Shown here: positions 52,368-61,722 of the stretch, one piece after another | How the letters are laid out: every line of letters starts with the position of its first letter | Position numbering within the stretch: position 1 is the first letter of the stretch | Source of the DNA: Hyphomicrobiales bacterium | GTDB taxonomy: Bacteria > Pseudomonadota > Alphaproteobacteria > Rhizobiales > Rhizobiaceae | Length of the DNA stretch: 62,876 nucleotides | NCBI GenBank assembly: GCA_017305835.1 | Contig: JAFKJY010000057.1 | Span: 1-62,876 of the forward strand | Direction: 5' to 3' | Translations under genes and position numbers: made by a program | Notes under the pieces: generated by a model | Databases searched by the model: none | Seen by the model: the letters and a program-made list of their open reading frames with translations, nothing else | What the model was told of the DNA's origin: nothing

Positions 52368-54266
52368 ATGCAGTTCCACCTGAACGGCTTCCGCACCGGG
52401 TCGCCGGACGTGGCCGAGGCTTCGGGACAGGCGATGGGCGGCGCGATGCCGGCGCAGGTCGACGTGCTGATCGTCGGCTGCGGCCCGGCCGGCCTGACGC
52501 TCGCCGCGCAGCTCGCGGCCTTCCCGGACATCGTCACCCGCATCGTCGAGCAGAAGCCTGGGCCGCTGGAGCTCGGCCAGGCCGACGGCGTCGCCTGCCG
52601 CACGGTCGAGATGTTCCAGGCCTTCGGCTTCGTGGAGCGCGTGCTGCGCGAGGCCTACTGGGTCAACGAGACGACGTTCTGGAAGCCGGACGCGGCCGGC
52701 AGGGGGATCGTGCGCAGCGGCCGCATCGACGACACCGAGCCCGGCCTGTCGGAATTCCCGCACGTCATCCTCAATCAGGCCCGCGTGCACGAATTCTACC
52801 TAGACGTGATGCGCAACGGGCCGAACCGGCTGGTACCCGACTATGCGACGCGCCTCGTCGACCTCGCGGTGGACCCGGACGCGGACGACCATCCCGTCAC
52901 GGTCCGGCTGGAACGGCTCGATACCGGGCGGATCGAGACCGTCCGCGCCCGCTACGTCGTCGGCTGCGATGGCGCCCGCAGCGCGGTGCGCAAGGCGCTC
53001 GGCAGCGAATTGCGCGGCGAGCACGCCAACCAGGCCTGGGGCGTGATGGACGTGCTCGCCATCACCGACTTCCCCGACATCCGCCTCAAGGCGCTGGTGC
53101 AGTCGCCCGGCGAGGGCAGCCTCGTGCTGATCCCGCGCGAGGGCGGCTATCTCGTGCGGCTCTATGTCGAGATGGACAGGCTGGCGGCGAACGAGCGCGT
53201 CGCCGCCCGCAGCATCACGGTCGACCATCTGATCGCGGCGGCGCAACGCATCTTCCGCCCCTATAAGCTGGAGGTGAAGGAGGTGGCGTGGTGGTCGGTC
53301 TACGAGATCGGCCAGCGCCTGTGCGATCGCTTCGACGACGTGCCGCAGGCCGAGGTGGAGACGCGGCTGCCGCGCGTCTTCATCGCCGGCGACGCCTGCC
53401 ACACCCACAGCCCGAAGGCCGGCCAGGGCATGAACGTCTCGATGCAGGACGCCTTCAACCTCGGCTGGAAGCTCGCCGCCGTGCTGCGCGGGCTGAGCGC
53501 GCCGCATCTTCTGCGCACCTATTCGGCCGAGCGGCAGGCGGTGGCGAGCGAGCTGATCGCCTTCGACCGCGAATGGGCGGCGATGCTGAGCGCGCCGCTC
53601 AAGACCGAGCCCGGCGGCGAGGGCGTCGACCCGGCAGAGGTGCAGGGCTATTTCGTCCGCCACGGCCGCTACATGGCCGGCACCGCCACGCGTTATGCGC
53701 CATCCATGCTGACGGCCGCGCCGCGCTGGCAGCATCTCGCGAAGGGCCTGCCGCTCGGGATGCGCTTCCACTCCGCGCCGGTGGTCCGGCTGGCAGACGC
53801 AAAGCCGGTGGAGCTCGGCCATTGCGGCGCGGCCGACGGCCGCTGGCGGCTCTATCTGTTCGCCGACGCGGCCGATCCCGCGTCGCCGGCCTCGCGGCTG
53901 CAAGCGCTGTGCGGGCGGCTCGACCGGCCGGGCTCGGCGCTGCGCCGCCACACGCCGGCCGGCGCCGACGTCGATTCCGTCATCGACGTCCGGGCCGTCT
54001 TCCGCCAGCCGCACCGGGAACTGGCTCTCGGCGGCATGCCGCCGCTGCTGCTGCCGGCCAAGGGCCGGCACGGGTTGCGCGACTACGAGAAGATGTTCTG
54101 CCCGGCTCTCGACCCGGCGAAGAACGTGTTCGAGATGCGCGGCATCGACGCCGGGGGCTGCATGGTGCTGGTGCGGCCAGACCAGTACGTCGCCGCCATC
54201 TTCCCGCTGGAAGCCGACGACGGGCTCGCGGCCTTCTTCTCGCCATTCATGGCCGCCACAGATTGA
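52368..54266 (+). CDS. FAD-dependent aromatic monooxygenase (phenol 2-monooxygenase / 3-hydroxybenzoate 4-monooxygenase type)
   Basis: 632 residues. FAD fold at the N-terminus (VDVLIVGCGPAGLTLAAQLAAF), the DG motif VGCDGARSAVRKALG, the GD motif RVFIAGDACHTHSPKAGQGMNVSMQDAFNLGWKLAAVL, and a C-terminal thioredoxin-like domain with RFHSAPVVRLADAKPVELGH. That domain and the length fit the phenol hydroxylase/MobA branch rather than short PHBH enzymes. Hydroxylates an aromatic ring with NAD(P)H and O2. Start at 52368 follows GGAGGCATC. Divergent from marR. Exact substrate unknown. Confidence 0.93.
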   Translation: MQFHLNGFRTGSPDVAEASGQAMGGAMPAQVDVLIVGCGPAGLTLAAQLAAFPDIVTRIVEQKPGPLELGQADGVACRTVEMFQAFGFVERVLREAYWVNETTFWKPDAAGRGIVRSGRIDDTEPGLSEFPHVILNQARVHEFYLDVMRNGPNRLVPDYATRLVDLAVDPDADDHPVTVRLERLDTGRIETVRARYVVGCDGARSAVRKALGSELRGEHANQAWGVMDVLAITDFPDIRLKALVQSPGEGSLVLIPREGGYLVRLYVEMDRLAANERVAARSITVDHLIAAAQRIFRPYKLEVKEVAWWSVYEIGQRLCDRFDDVPQAEVETRLPRVFIAGDACHTHSPKAGQGMNVSMQDAFNLGWKLAAVLRGLSAPHLLRTYSAERQAVASELIAFDREWAAMLSAPLKTEPGGEGVDPAEVQGYFVRHGRYMAGTATRYAPSMLTAAPRWQHLAKGLPLGMRFHSAPVVRLADAKPVELGHCGAADGRWRLYLFADAADPASPASRLQALCGRLDRPGSALRRHTPAGADVDSVIDVRAVFRQPHRELALGGMPPLLLPAKGRHGLRDYEKMFCPALDPAKNVFEMRGIDAGGCMVLVRPDQYVAAIFPLEADDGLAAFFSPFMAATD

Positions 54267-54319
54267 GCAGCCGGCGGCCGCGATTCCCGCCGGACCGCCC
54301 CGACCAGCGGAGTCCACGC

Positions 54320-55060
54320 ATGTCGTTCGCCCACTTCGCCGCCGCGCTTGCGCTGCTCGTCGCCTATCTCGCGCCGGCGGCGGCGTTCGCCGACACGAAG
54401 CTGCTGGAAGGAACCGTCACCTATCGCGAGCGCATGGCGCTGCCGCCCGGCGCGACGGTCGAGGTCGAGCTGGTCGACGTCTCGCTCGCAGACGCACCGG
54501 CCCGCACGCTGGCGCAGACCGCCGTGACGTCGCAGGGCCAGGTGCCGGTTCCGTGGCGCCTCGAATACGACCCGGCCCAGATCGTGCCTGGCCACAGCTA
54601 CGCGCTGCAGGCGCGCATCACGGCCGACGGCCGGCTGCTCTTCATCACCGCCGAGCGGCACGCCGTGTTCACCGGCGAGGGGCCGGACCGCGCCGACATC
54701 GTCGTGCAGCGCGTCACCGACGCCGGCTTCGCCTCCCCCGCCGGAAGCTGGCTGGCGCAGGAGATCGACGGCGGCGGCGTCAGCGACGGCGTGCGCACGC
54801 TGCTCGACATCGGCGCCGACGGCAGCGTGTCCGGCCGCGGCGGCTGCAACAGCATGGGCGGCAATGCGACGATCGAGGGCGAGAACATCCGCTTCGGCCG
54901 CATCGTCGCCACCCAGATGGCCTGCGCGCCCGCCGCGATGGAGCAGGAGGGCAAGTTCTTCGCCGCCCTCGAAGACGTCCGCGCCTGGCGGCTCGACGGC
55001 GACAGGCTGGAGCTGCTCGACGCGGGCGGCGCCGTCATCCTCGTGCTGGCGCGGCAGTAG
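54320..55060 (+). CDS. exported YbaY-META two-domain protein
   Basis: 246 residues with a signal peptide (ALALLVAYLAPAAAFAD) without a lipobox. Residues about 25-130 are a YbaY/YscW-type beta domain (LEGTVTYRERMALPPGATVEVELVDVSLAD, VPWRLEYDP, YALQARITADGRLLFIT). Residues about 145-246 are a META/HslJ domain (WLAQEIDGGGV, GRGGCNSMGGNATIEGENIRFG, ATQMACAPAAMEQE). Envelope protein possibly linked to stress or proteolysis in relatives. Fifty-three bases after the monooxygenase gene. Confidence 0.88.
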   Translation: MSFAHFAAALALLVAYLAPAAAFADTKLLEGTVTYRERMALPPGATVEVELVDVSLADAPARTLAQTAVTSQGQVPVPWRLEYDPAQIVPGHSYALQARITADGRLLFITAERHAVFTGEGPDRADIVVQRVTDAGFASPAGSWLAQEIDGGGVSDGVRTLLDIGADGSVSGRGGCNSMGGNATIEGENIRFGRIVATQMACAPAAMEQEGKFFAALEDVRAWRLDGDRLELLDAGGAVILVLARQ

Positions 55061-55134
55061 CGCCGGCCGACGCATCGCTTTGCTTCAGACGCATTTCCGG
55101 ACGCAAGACCGCGTCACACTTCTGCTGGAAGTGC

Positions 55135-55440
55135 TCACTCTTCAGGTTCGGTGGTGAACAGCAGCGGGTAGCCGGCGGCCTTGCCGGCGTCCGTCGCCCG
55201 CGTCGCCTTGGTCTCGGCGACGTCGCGCATGAACACCGCGACCACGCAGACGCCGCGCCGGTGCGCCGTGATCATGATGTTGTGGGCCTGGTCCTCGCTC
55301 ATCCGGAACTCCGCCTTCAGCACCCGCACGACGAATTCGCGCGGCGTGAAGTCGTCGTTGACGAGGATGACCTTGTGCAGCTTCGGCCGCTCGGTCCTGA
55401 CCTTCGGCTTCGTCTTGGGACGTGTGACGCTGTCGCTCAT
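55135..55440 (-). CDS. clpS: ATP-dependent Clp protease adaptor ClpS
   Basis: 101 residues. The core KLHKVILVNDDFTPREFVVRVLKAEFRMSEDQAHNIMITAHRRGVCVVAVFMRDVAETKA is ClpS, with N34-D-D-type binding pocket (VNDDFTP) and the H-R-x-G motif. Recognises bulky N-terminal residues and hands proteins to ClpAP. The first 20 residues are a Lys/Arg/Thr-rich leader. No clpA beside it. It follows the caspase-TPR pair by 85 bases on the same strand. Confidence 0.95.
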   Translation of the reverse strand: MSDSVTRPKTKPKVRTERPKLHKVILVNDDFTPREFVVRVLKAEFRMSEDQAHNIMITAHRRGVCVVAVFMRDVAETKATRATDAGKAAGYPLLFTTEPEE

Positions 55441-55525
55441 GATGATCGCTCCCGCTGCCGGCAGGTAGTGCCGGAGGGCGCAAGTGCAAGTCTGCCACGG
55501 CGGAGAGCCCCGCCGCAAGCGCCGG

Positions 55526-58429
55526 TCAGGGCTTGCCGCCGCCCTGCCCGATGCGCCGCGCCACCTCGGCCTGCATCTTCGCGATCTCCACCTGCGCCAG
55601 CAGCGTGGCGAAGAAATCGGCATAGCGGGTCTGGCCGGCGCCGAGATAGACGTCGCGCGCGTCCGATATGGCGGCCTGCGCCTCCTCCAGCGCGGCCGCG
55701 TCGTTCTCCAGCCGGCCGATCTCCAGCAGCGTCTCGCCGAGGCTGTTGCGGGTCGTCGCCCAGCCGAACGGATCGGCCTTCCTGTCCGCCACCCCGAGTG
55801 CGGCGCGATATTGCGCTTCCGCCTCGCGGAACCTTGCGGCCGAGCCTTCCGCTTTCGCGAGGTCGTAGAGCGCGTTGCCGAGATTGTTGACCGTCTTGCC
55901 CCATTCGACCGGCGTCCCGTCGCGGCTGCGCACCTCCAGCGCGGCGCGGTAGGCGGCGATCGCCTGCGCGAGTTCCCCGCCGTCGCCGGTCAGGCTCGCC
56001 GCGCGGTAATGCGCGTTGCCGATATTGTTCTGCGTGTTGGCCCAGTCCAGCGGCACGGTCGCGCGCGGCCGCTCCGACAGAGCATCCGAGAAGGCGGCGA
56101 CGGCCTCCTTGAGCTTTTGCGGATCGGAGGTCCGTTCGCCGAGCTTCGACAGCGCCAGCCCGACATTGTCCTGCAGCGCAGCCCATTTCAGCGGCGCGGT
56201 CACCCGCGTGATCTCCTGCCCGGCGAGCCGGAAGGCGGCCACCGCCTCCTCCAGCCGCGCGGTTCCCGCCTCCCGGCCGGCAAGCTCGTACAGCGAGGTG
56301 CCGAGATTAGCCTGCGCCTCGGCCCACAGCAGCGGCGTCCGCTCGCGCGTCTGCACGGCGAGCGCGGCGCGGTAGAGGCCGACCGATTCCTCCAGCCGGG
56401 CGGACGCGGTGTCGCCCTCCCCCAGCGACGCGACGGCGAGCGCGAGGTTGTTGGTGCTCTGCGCCCAGTCGACCGGCACCACGTCCTGCCGCCGCTCCTC
56501 CAGCGCCAGCCGGAAGCGCTGCTCGGCCTCAGCGAGCAGCGCCGTCGAGCCCTGCCGCTGGCCCATCAGCATCAGCACCACGCCGAGCCGGTTCTGCAGC
56601 CGCGCCCAGTCGAGCGGCGCGGCCTGCCGGTCGGTGGCCTCCAGCGCCTGGCCGAGCACGGTCGAGGCGCGGGCGAGCGCGTCGCCACGGCTGTCGCGGG
56701 CGCCGAGCGTCAGCAGCACCAGCCCGAGGTCGCCGCGAGCGCCGGCCAGCGCCTGCGGCAGCGCCGTCAGTTCCGGCCGCGTGATCGCCGCCTCCAGCAG
56801 CGCGGCCGCCTCGTCAAGTTCCGCCGTGCCGCTGGTTCGGTCGCCCTTCGCCCACAATGCGCGCGCCAGCCCGCGCTGCGCCGACGCCCAAGCCATCATG
56901 TCGGAAGTGGAGAGCGCGAGGCTTGCGGCCTCGCCATAGGCCGTGCCGGCCCGGCCGAGCGCGGCGTCGTCCGCCCGGTGATAACCCTGCTCCTCCGACG
57001 CTGCGGCGGAGGCGAGCTTGTAGGAGAGCGCCAGCGCGGGATCCCACTGCCGCGCCTGCCCGAAGGCGCGCTCGAAATCGTCGGCGGCCTTCGCATAGTC
57101 GAAGGCGAGCGCATAGGTGCGGGCACTGTCGGCGAAGACGCGCGCGAACTCCAGCCGCCGTGCCTTCGCTTCCGCCTCGGCGCGGTCGACGCTGCCGGCG
57201 AGCTCGCCGACGCGCTGCTTGGCGCGCTCGTTGAAGCCGATCGCGGCGGCCAGCGCGCCCTCCGACACCGCCTCGCCGGCAAGCCGCGACAGCCGCGCGA
57301 TCTCCGGGTCGGCGGAGGCCAGCGCGTCGCGCTCGGCGATGATCTGCTTCAGCCGCGCCGACTGCTCGCCAAGCAGCCGCGCCAGCGCGTCCGGGTCCTT
57401 CGGCGTCTCGGCCCCGACCGCCTTGAGCATGGCGAACAGCGCGTCCATCGGCACGCCCTTCTCGCGCGCCGTCGCCGCCACCTCGCGCCGCGCCACCTCG
57501 TCCATGCCGGCCATGGTGAGCAGCAGCCTGCGCCGCTCGCCGGCGATCGCCGCCTCGTCGCCGCCGTCCTGCGGCGCGCCGAAGAACAGGGCCCGGCGCA
57601 GGCTGGAATTGGTCCACGGCACCTGCCGCGCGGCGGTCCTGAGGTAGACCTCCTCGGTCACCATCGTCATCACGTCGCCGAAGGCGTAGCCGCCGGCCGA
57701 GAGGTGCTTGAGCAGCGCCGCCGCATAGGGGCTGTTGCCGCCCGGCGCGCCGTCGAGCGCGGCATGGCCGGGCGCGGCGGCAAAGCCGATCAGCGCTCCG
57801 AGATTGTCCTTCCCGCCCGTACCCAGCCGCGCGAGCGCGGTGGCGCCGCGCGGCGGCGACAGCCCGGCCGCGCCGACCGGCGCGGGTGCGGCGCCGGCGT
57901 CGAGCCGCACGACCGCGCCCGGCGGGAACGGGTTGTCGCGGCAGGCGTCGAGCAGCACGATGGTGACCGGCACCGCCTTCTGCAGTTCCTCGACGACGGC
58001 CGACAGCGGCACCAGCCGTTCCCGCGCGTCGTCCAGCGCCGACAGGTCGGCGTCGACCGGGACCAGAAAATTCTCGCCGCCGGCCTCGATGCCGTGGCCG
58101 GAATAGTAGATCAGCGCGACGTCGGCGTCGGCCGCGTCCTCGGCGAAGCGCCGCAGCGCGCGCGACAGCTTCTTCCGGTCCGCATCCGCCACGCGGGTCA
58201 CCTCGAAGCCGAGGTCGGAGAGCAGGTCGTCGATCGCGCGGGCGTCGTTCGGCGGGTTGGTGAGCTTCGGCAGATGCGCGTAGTCGCCCTCGCCGACGAC
58301 CAGCGCCACGCCGGCCAGCCGGTCGGCGGCCGCGGCAGGGCCACCGCAGAGGACGACGAGCGCAAGAAGGGCGCACAGCGCCCACGACGCGAGGCGGAGG
58401 TTCCGCCCTATCGCCGTCCCCACGCTCAT
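55526..58429 (-). CDS. exported caspase-family peptidase with TPR-like repeats, second of a pair
   Basis: 967 residues. Signal peptide (ASWALCALLALVVLCGGPAAAAD) then a p20 caspase domain with the dyad intact: His112 in IYYSGHGIEAGGENF and Cys163 in IVLLDACRDNPFPPG. A Gly/Ala-rich linker carries YAAALLKHLSAGGYAFGDV. From about residue 400 on, helices and many copies of a 55-60 residue repeat with WAQSTNNLALAVASLGE-like cores (WA..Q.NLG...), TPR in type. Start overlaps the stop of the upstream caspase gene (ATGA). Predicted periplasmic protease or scaffold, function unknown. Confidence 0.9.
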   Translation of the reverse strand: MSVGTAIGRNLRLASWALCALLALVVLCGGPAAAADRLAGVALVVGEGDYAHLPKLTNPPNDARAIDDLLSDLGFEVTRVADADRKKLSRALRRFAEDAADADVALIYYSGHGIEAGGENFLVPVDADLSALDDARERLVPLSAVVEELQKAVPVTIVLLDACRDNPFPPGAVVRLDAGAAPAPVGAAGLSPPRGATALARLGTGGKDNLGALIGFAAAPGHAALDGAPGGNSPYAAALLKHLSAGGYAFGDVMTMVTEEVYLRTAARQVPWTNSSLRRALFFGAPQDGGDEAAIAGERRRLLLTMAGMDEVARREVAATAREKGVPMDALFAMLKAVGAETPKDPDALARLLGEQSARLKQIIAERDALASADPEIARLSRLAGEAVSEGALAAAIGFNERAKQRVGELAGSVDRAEAEAKARRLEFARVFADSARTYALAFDYAKAADDFERAFGQARQWDPALALSYKLASAAASEEQGYHRADDAALGRAGTAYGEAASLALSTSDMMAWASAQRGLARALWAKGDRTSGTAELDEAAALLEAAITRPELTALPQALAGARGDLGLVLLTLGARDSRGDALARASTVLGQALEATDRQAAPLDWARLQNRLGVVLMLMGQRQGSTALLAEAEQRFRLALEERRQDVVPVDWAQSTNNLALAVASLGEGDTASARLEESVGLYRAALAVQTRERTPLLWAEAQANLGTSLYELAGREAGTARLEEAVAAFRLAGQEITRVTAPLKWAALQDNVGLALSKLGERTSDPQKLKEAVAAFSDALSERPRATVPLDWANTQNNIGNAHYRAASLTGDGGELAQAIAAYRAALEVRSRDGTPVEWGKTVNNLGNALYDLAKAEGSAARFREAEAQYRAALGVADRKADPFGWATTRNSLGETLLEIGRLENDAAALEEAQAAISDARDVYLGAGQTRYADFFATLLAQVEIAKMQAEVARRIGQGGGKP

Positions 58430-61020
58430 TTCAGCTTCGCCAGGTCGGCGTCGATGCGCGCCACCTGCTTCTCCCAGAAACCCTGGCCGCTCTCGCCCAT
58501 GCCCTGCGCGCGGAAGGTGACGGCGGCGTCGAGGAAGGCCTGCCGCGCCGCGCGCAGCGAGGCCGCGTCGCCCGAGCGCTCGCCGATCTCCACCAGCGCC
58601 TCGCCCTCGACCGAGCGGGCGCGCGCCCACTGCACCGGCATCTGCGCCGGGTCGAGCGCCGCAGCCGCCGCCCGCAGCGCCGCGACGGCCTCGCCGAAGC
58701 GCGGCACGCTCGCCTCGCGGCGGCCGAGGAACAGCAGGACGCGGCCGATATTGTAGCTGGCGCTCGCCCAGCCGACCGGGTCGGCCTGCCTGTCGCGCGC
58801 CGAAAGGGCGAGTTCCAGCGCCTCCAGCGCCTCGCGATAGGCGCCGGTGCCCTCCTCCAGCGCGCTGAGCTCCATCAGCGCGGAGCCGAGATTGTTCTGC
58901 GCGCTCGCCCATTCGGCCGGCATCCTGTCGCGCGGCTTCACCTCCAGCACCGCGCGGTAGAGCCCGACCGCCTCCTCCAGCGCCGCCCGGTCGCCGGTGC
59001 GCGCGCCGAGCGCGGTGAGCGAGCTGGCGAGGTTGGCCGCGCCCCGCGCCCAGTCGAGCACGCCCGTCTCGCGCGTCCAGATGCGCGTGACGTCGCGCAG
59101 CGACTGCACCGAGGCGCGGTAGAGCTTGATGTCGCCGCTGCGCTCGGCCCGGTCGTACTGGACATTGCCGATATTGCTCTGCAGGCCGGCCCAGACGCGT
59201 GGGTCGCGCTTGCGGGTGAACACCTGCTGCGCACCCTCATAGGCCTGCTGCGCGGCGCGCAGCTCGGCCTCCCCGCCGCCGCGCGCGGCGAGCGTCCGGT
59301 AGGCGTTGCCGAGGTTGATCTGCGTCGTCGCCCACCCCTCCGGCGACCGCTTGCGGGTGAAAACCTTCAGCGTCTCGCCATAGGCCGCGATCGCCATGCG
59401 CAGCGACTGCGTGCCGGTCTCGCGCTCGCCAAGCATCGTGTAGGCGATGCCGAGATTGGTCTGGATCGCCGCGGTCCGCGCCCGGTCGGCGGTGGCGACC
59501 GGCGAGGCCAGCGCCTGCCGGTAGAGATCGACGGCCTGCCCGAGCGCAGCGTTCTCGCCGCGATACCAGCCCTGGTCGGCGCGCGCGTCGGCGGCCGACA
59601 GCACGTAGTTGAGCGCCGCCTCACCGTCCCAGCGGGCGATCTGGCCGGCCGCGGCGAGGTAGCGCTCGGCCGCCGTCGCATAGTCGAAATTGAGGATCGC
59701 CGTCTCGGCATGGCCGCGATAGGCGTCCGCCAGCTCGCGCCGGCGCGCCTCGACATTGGCCTCGGCCTCGTCGACCGCCGCGTCGATTTCGTCGGCGCGC
59801 GCGCTCGCCCGCGCCCGGTAGTCGAGCGCCAGCGCCATCGCGCCTTCCCGCTCGGCGCGCTCGGCGAGCCCGGCCAGCCGGATGAGATCGGGATCCTGCC
59901 GGGTCTGCGCGTCGCGCTCGGCCATGAAGCCGGCGAGCTTCTCGGCCCCGGCCTGGAGCTGCGCGGCGAGGTCGCCCTGCCCGCCGGAGGTGTCGACCTC
60001 CAGCACCTTGAGCATGCCGTAGAGCGCGTCGAGCGGCACGCCGCTGCCGGCCGCCACCTGCTCGACCATGCCGCGCGTCGCAAGCGGCGTCTCCGCGATG
60101 GTGAGCAGCAGCTTGCGCCGCTCGCCGCGGATCGCCGCGTCGTCGCCCTCGGCCGGCTCGGCGCTGCGGCCGAAATAGAGGAGCCGCCGCAGCCCGGCAT
60201 TGGTCCACGGCGTCTGCCGGCCGTTTGTGGCGAGGTAGACCTCCTCGGAGACCATCGTCATGACGTCGCCGAAGGCGTAGCCGCCGGCCGGAAGATGCTT
60301 GAGCAGGGCGGCCGCATAGGGGCTGTTGCCGCCCGGCTCGCCGTCGAGCGCGGCCTCGCCGGGCGCGGCCGCGAAGCCGATGACGACGCCGAGCTTGTCG
60401 TCCTCCGGCGCGGCCTGCCTGGTAAGCGCCACCGCCCCGCGCGGCGCGGCGAGCCCGGTCGCAGCGACCGGGGCCGGCGCGGCACCCGCGTCGAGCCGCA
60501 CCGCCGCGCCCGGCGGGAACGGGCTGGTGCGGCAGGCGTCGAGCAGCACGATCGTCACCGGCACCGTGCGGCGCAGCGCCTCGATCGCCCGCGACAGCGG
60601 CACCAGCCGCTGCGCCGCCGCGTCGAGCGCGCCGGCGTCGGCGTCGACCGGCACGAGGAAATCCTCGCCGCCCGCCTCGATGCCGTGGCCGGAATAGTAG
60701 ATCAGCGCGACGTCGGCGTCGGCCGCGTCCTCGACCAGCCGGTCGAGCGAGCGGTCGAGCTTGCGCGCGTCGGCGTCGGCCACCGTGTCGACGTCGAAGC
60801 CGAGCCCGGAGAGCAACTGGCCGATGGCGCGCGCGTCGTTGGCGGGGTTGGCGAGCGGCGGCAGGCTGGCATAGCCGGACTGGCCGACGACCAGCGCCAC
60901 GCCCGTCAGCCCGTCGGCCGCGCGCGCCGTGCCGAACGCGACGACAAGCACCAGCGCCGCGCCGAGGCAGCGCCGGACGATCGCAAGCATCGCGAATGCG
61001 GGCCGGTTGCCCGACGCCAT
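58426..61020 (-). CDS. exported caspase-family peptidase with TPR-like repeats, first of a pair
   Basis: 864 residues. Start at 61020 has GGGGAG upstream. Signal peptide (CLGAALVLVVAFGTARAAD), p20 domain with His112 (IYYSGHGIEAGGEDF) and Cys163 (IVLLDACRTSPFPPG), then a helical region and TPR-like repeats with cores such as WATTQINLGNAYRTLAARG and WASAQNNLGSALMELSALE. Catalytic dyad and domain order equal those of the downstream gene, with roughly half of the p20 residues the same, so the two are tandem duplicates that have diverged. Coupled to the next gene. Confidence 0.9.
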   Translation of the reverse strand: MASGNRPAFAMLAIVRRCLGAALVLVVAFGTARAADGLTGVALVVGQSGYASLPPLANPANDARAIGQLLSGLGFDVDTVADADARKLDRSLDRLVEDAADADVALIYYSGHGIEAGGEDFLVPVDADAGALDAAAQRLVPLSRAIEALRRTVPVTIVLLDACRTSPFPPGAAVRLDAGAAPAPVAATGLAAPRGAVALTRQAAPEDDKLGVVIGFAAAPGEAALDGEPGGNSPYAAALLKHLPAGGYAFGDVMTMVSEEVYLATNGRQTPWTNAGLRRLLYFGRSAEPAEGDDAAIRGERRKLLLTIAETPLATRGMVEQVAAGSGVPLDALYGMLKVLEVDTSGGQGDLAAQLQAGAEKLAGFMAERDAQTRQDPDLIRLAGLAERAEREGAMALALDYRARASARADEIDAAVDEAEANVEARRRELADAYRGHAETAILNFDYATAAERYLAAAGQIARWDGEAALNYVLSAADARADQGWYRGENAALGQAVDLYRQALASPVATADRARTAAIQTNLGIAYTMLGERETGTQSLRMAIAAYGETLKVFTRKRSPEGWATTQINLGNAYRTLAARGGGEAELRAAQQAYEGAQQVFTRKRDPRVWAGLQSNIGNVQYDRAERSGDIKLYRASVQSLRDVTRIWTRETGVLDWARGAANLASSLTALGARTGDRAALEEAVGLYRAVLEVKPRDRMPAEWASAQNNLGSALMELSALEEGTGAYREALEALELALSARDRQADPVGWASASYNIGRVLLFLGRREASVPRFGEAVAALRAAAAALDPAQMPVQWARARSVEGEALVEIGERSGDAASLRAARQAFLDAAVTFRAQGMGESGQGFWEKQVARIDADLAKLK

Positions 61021-61140
61021 CGCCACTCCCCATCCAGCCGGCGGCCAGATTTCCGCACCGTCATGGCAACATATGGGCGGCCAGCCGGCAAGCACGAGCA
61101 CAGCTAGCCTACGGCCTTGTTCCGTGCTAGGGAAAGCCGG

Positions 61141-61170
61141 TTCGGGTATTTGATGACCCGGAGACTGGAG
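61141..61170 (+). promoter_or_regulatory. conserved leader element, cold-shock gene 1
   Basis: TTCGGGTATTTGATGACCCG followed by GAGACTGGAG. It matches 25 of 30 bases with 61693-61722, which stands ahead of the second cold-shock gene. About 110 bases separate it from the first cold-shock ATG. It could be a promoter-associated or 5'-leader element; I can assign no known motif. Confidence 0.5.
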
Positions 61171-61279
61171 CACCATTAACGGCCCTTTCCCCGACATCTT
61201 GATTTCTGGACGACCGCGAAACTGTGCGATCGGCACAGACGCAAGCTGACTGAGTGAACGGGAAAAGGAGTTTCCCCTC

Positions 61280-61492
61280 ATGGCCCAGACCGGGACCGTA
61301 AAATTCTTCAACACCACCAAGGGCTTCGGCTTCATCACGCCGGACGGCGGCGCGAAGGACGTGTTCGTCCACATCTCCGCCGTCGAGGCCTCCGGCCTGC
61401 GCACGCTGGTCGACGGCCAGAAGGTCACCTTCGACGTCGAGCCGGACCGCATGGGCAAGGGTCCGAAGGCGGTCAACCTGCGCGCCGCCTGA
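61280..61492 (+). CDS. cold-shock protein 1 (CspA family)
   Basis: 70 residues: [31 protein letters not shown] contains both RNP motifs (KGFGFI and VFVHIS), then GPKAVNLRA. Single-stranded RNA/DNA-binding chaperone. Ribosome site AAAAGGAG. The 5' leader may be long (259 bases to the caspase gene), and a shared element stands at 61141. Followed by a terminator. Confidence 0.96.
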   Translation: MAQTGTVKFFNTTKGFGFITPDGGAKDVFVHISAVEASGLRTLVDGQKVTFDVEPDRMGKGPKAVNLRAA

Positions 61493-61526
61493 GCGTCGGC
61501 CTGAAGCCCAGCCTGAAGCATTGAGA

Positions 61527-61564
61527 AAGGGCCGTCGCGGACAGCGTCCGCGGCGGCCTTTTTT
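61527..61564 (+). terminator. terminator of cold-shock gene 1
   Basis: Imperfect hairpin AAGGGCCGTCGCGGAC-agc-GTCCGCGGCGGCCTT followed by TTTTCC, 35 bases past the stop codon. Confidence 0.85.
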
Positions 61565-61692
61565 CCACGCCCGCCCGCTCGCAAAAGGAAGTGGAAAAGG
61601 CCAGTGGGGCGGCAGTTTCCTGCTCTGTGGCCCTAGCGCCGCGCGCAAAGTTTTGCTTGCCCCTGCGTAAAAAATAAGGGACAAAGCTCGCA

Positions 61693-61722
61693 TTCGGGCA
61701 TTTGAGGGCTCGGAGACTGGAA
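61693..61722 (+). promoter_or_regulatory. conserved leader element, cold-shock gene 2
   Basis: TTCGGGCATTTGAGGGCTCG followed by GAGACTGGAA; partner of the element at 61141-61170 (25 of 30 identical). About 168 bases upstream of the second cold-shock ATG. Confidence 0.5.

Noticed and set aside
55441..55525. A terminator between the second caspase gene and clpS
   Set aside because: GC-rich pairing is possible (GGCGGGGCTCTCCGCC) but no U-run follows, so I did not call one.
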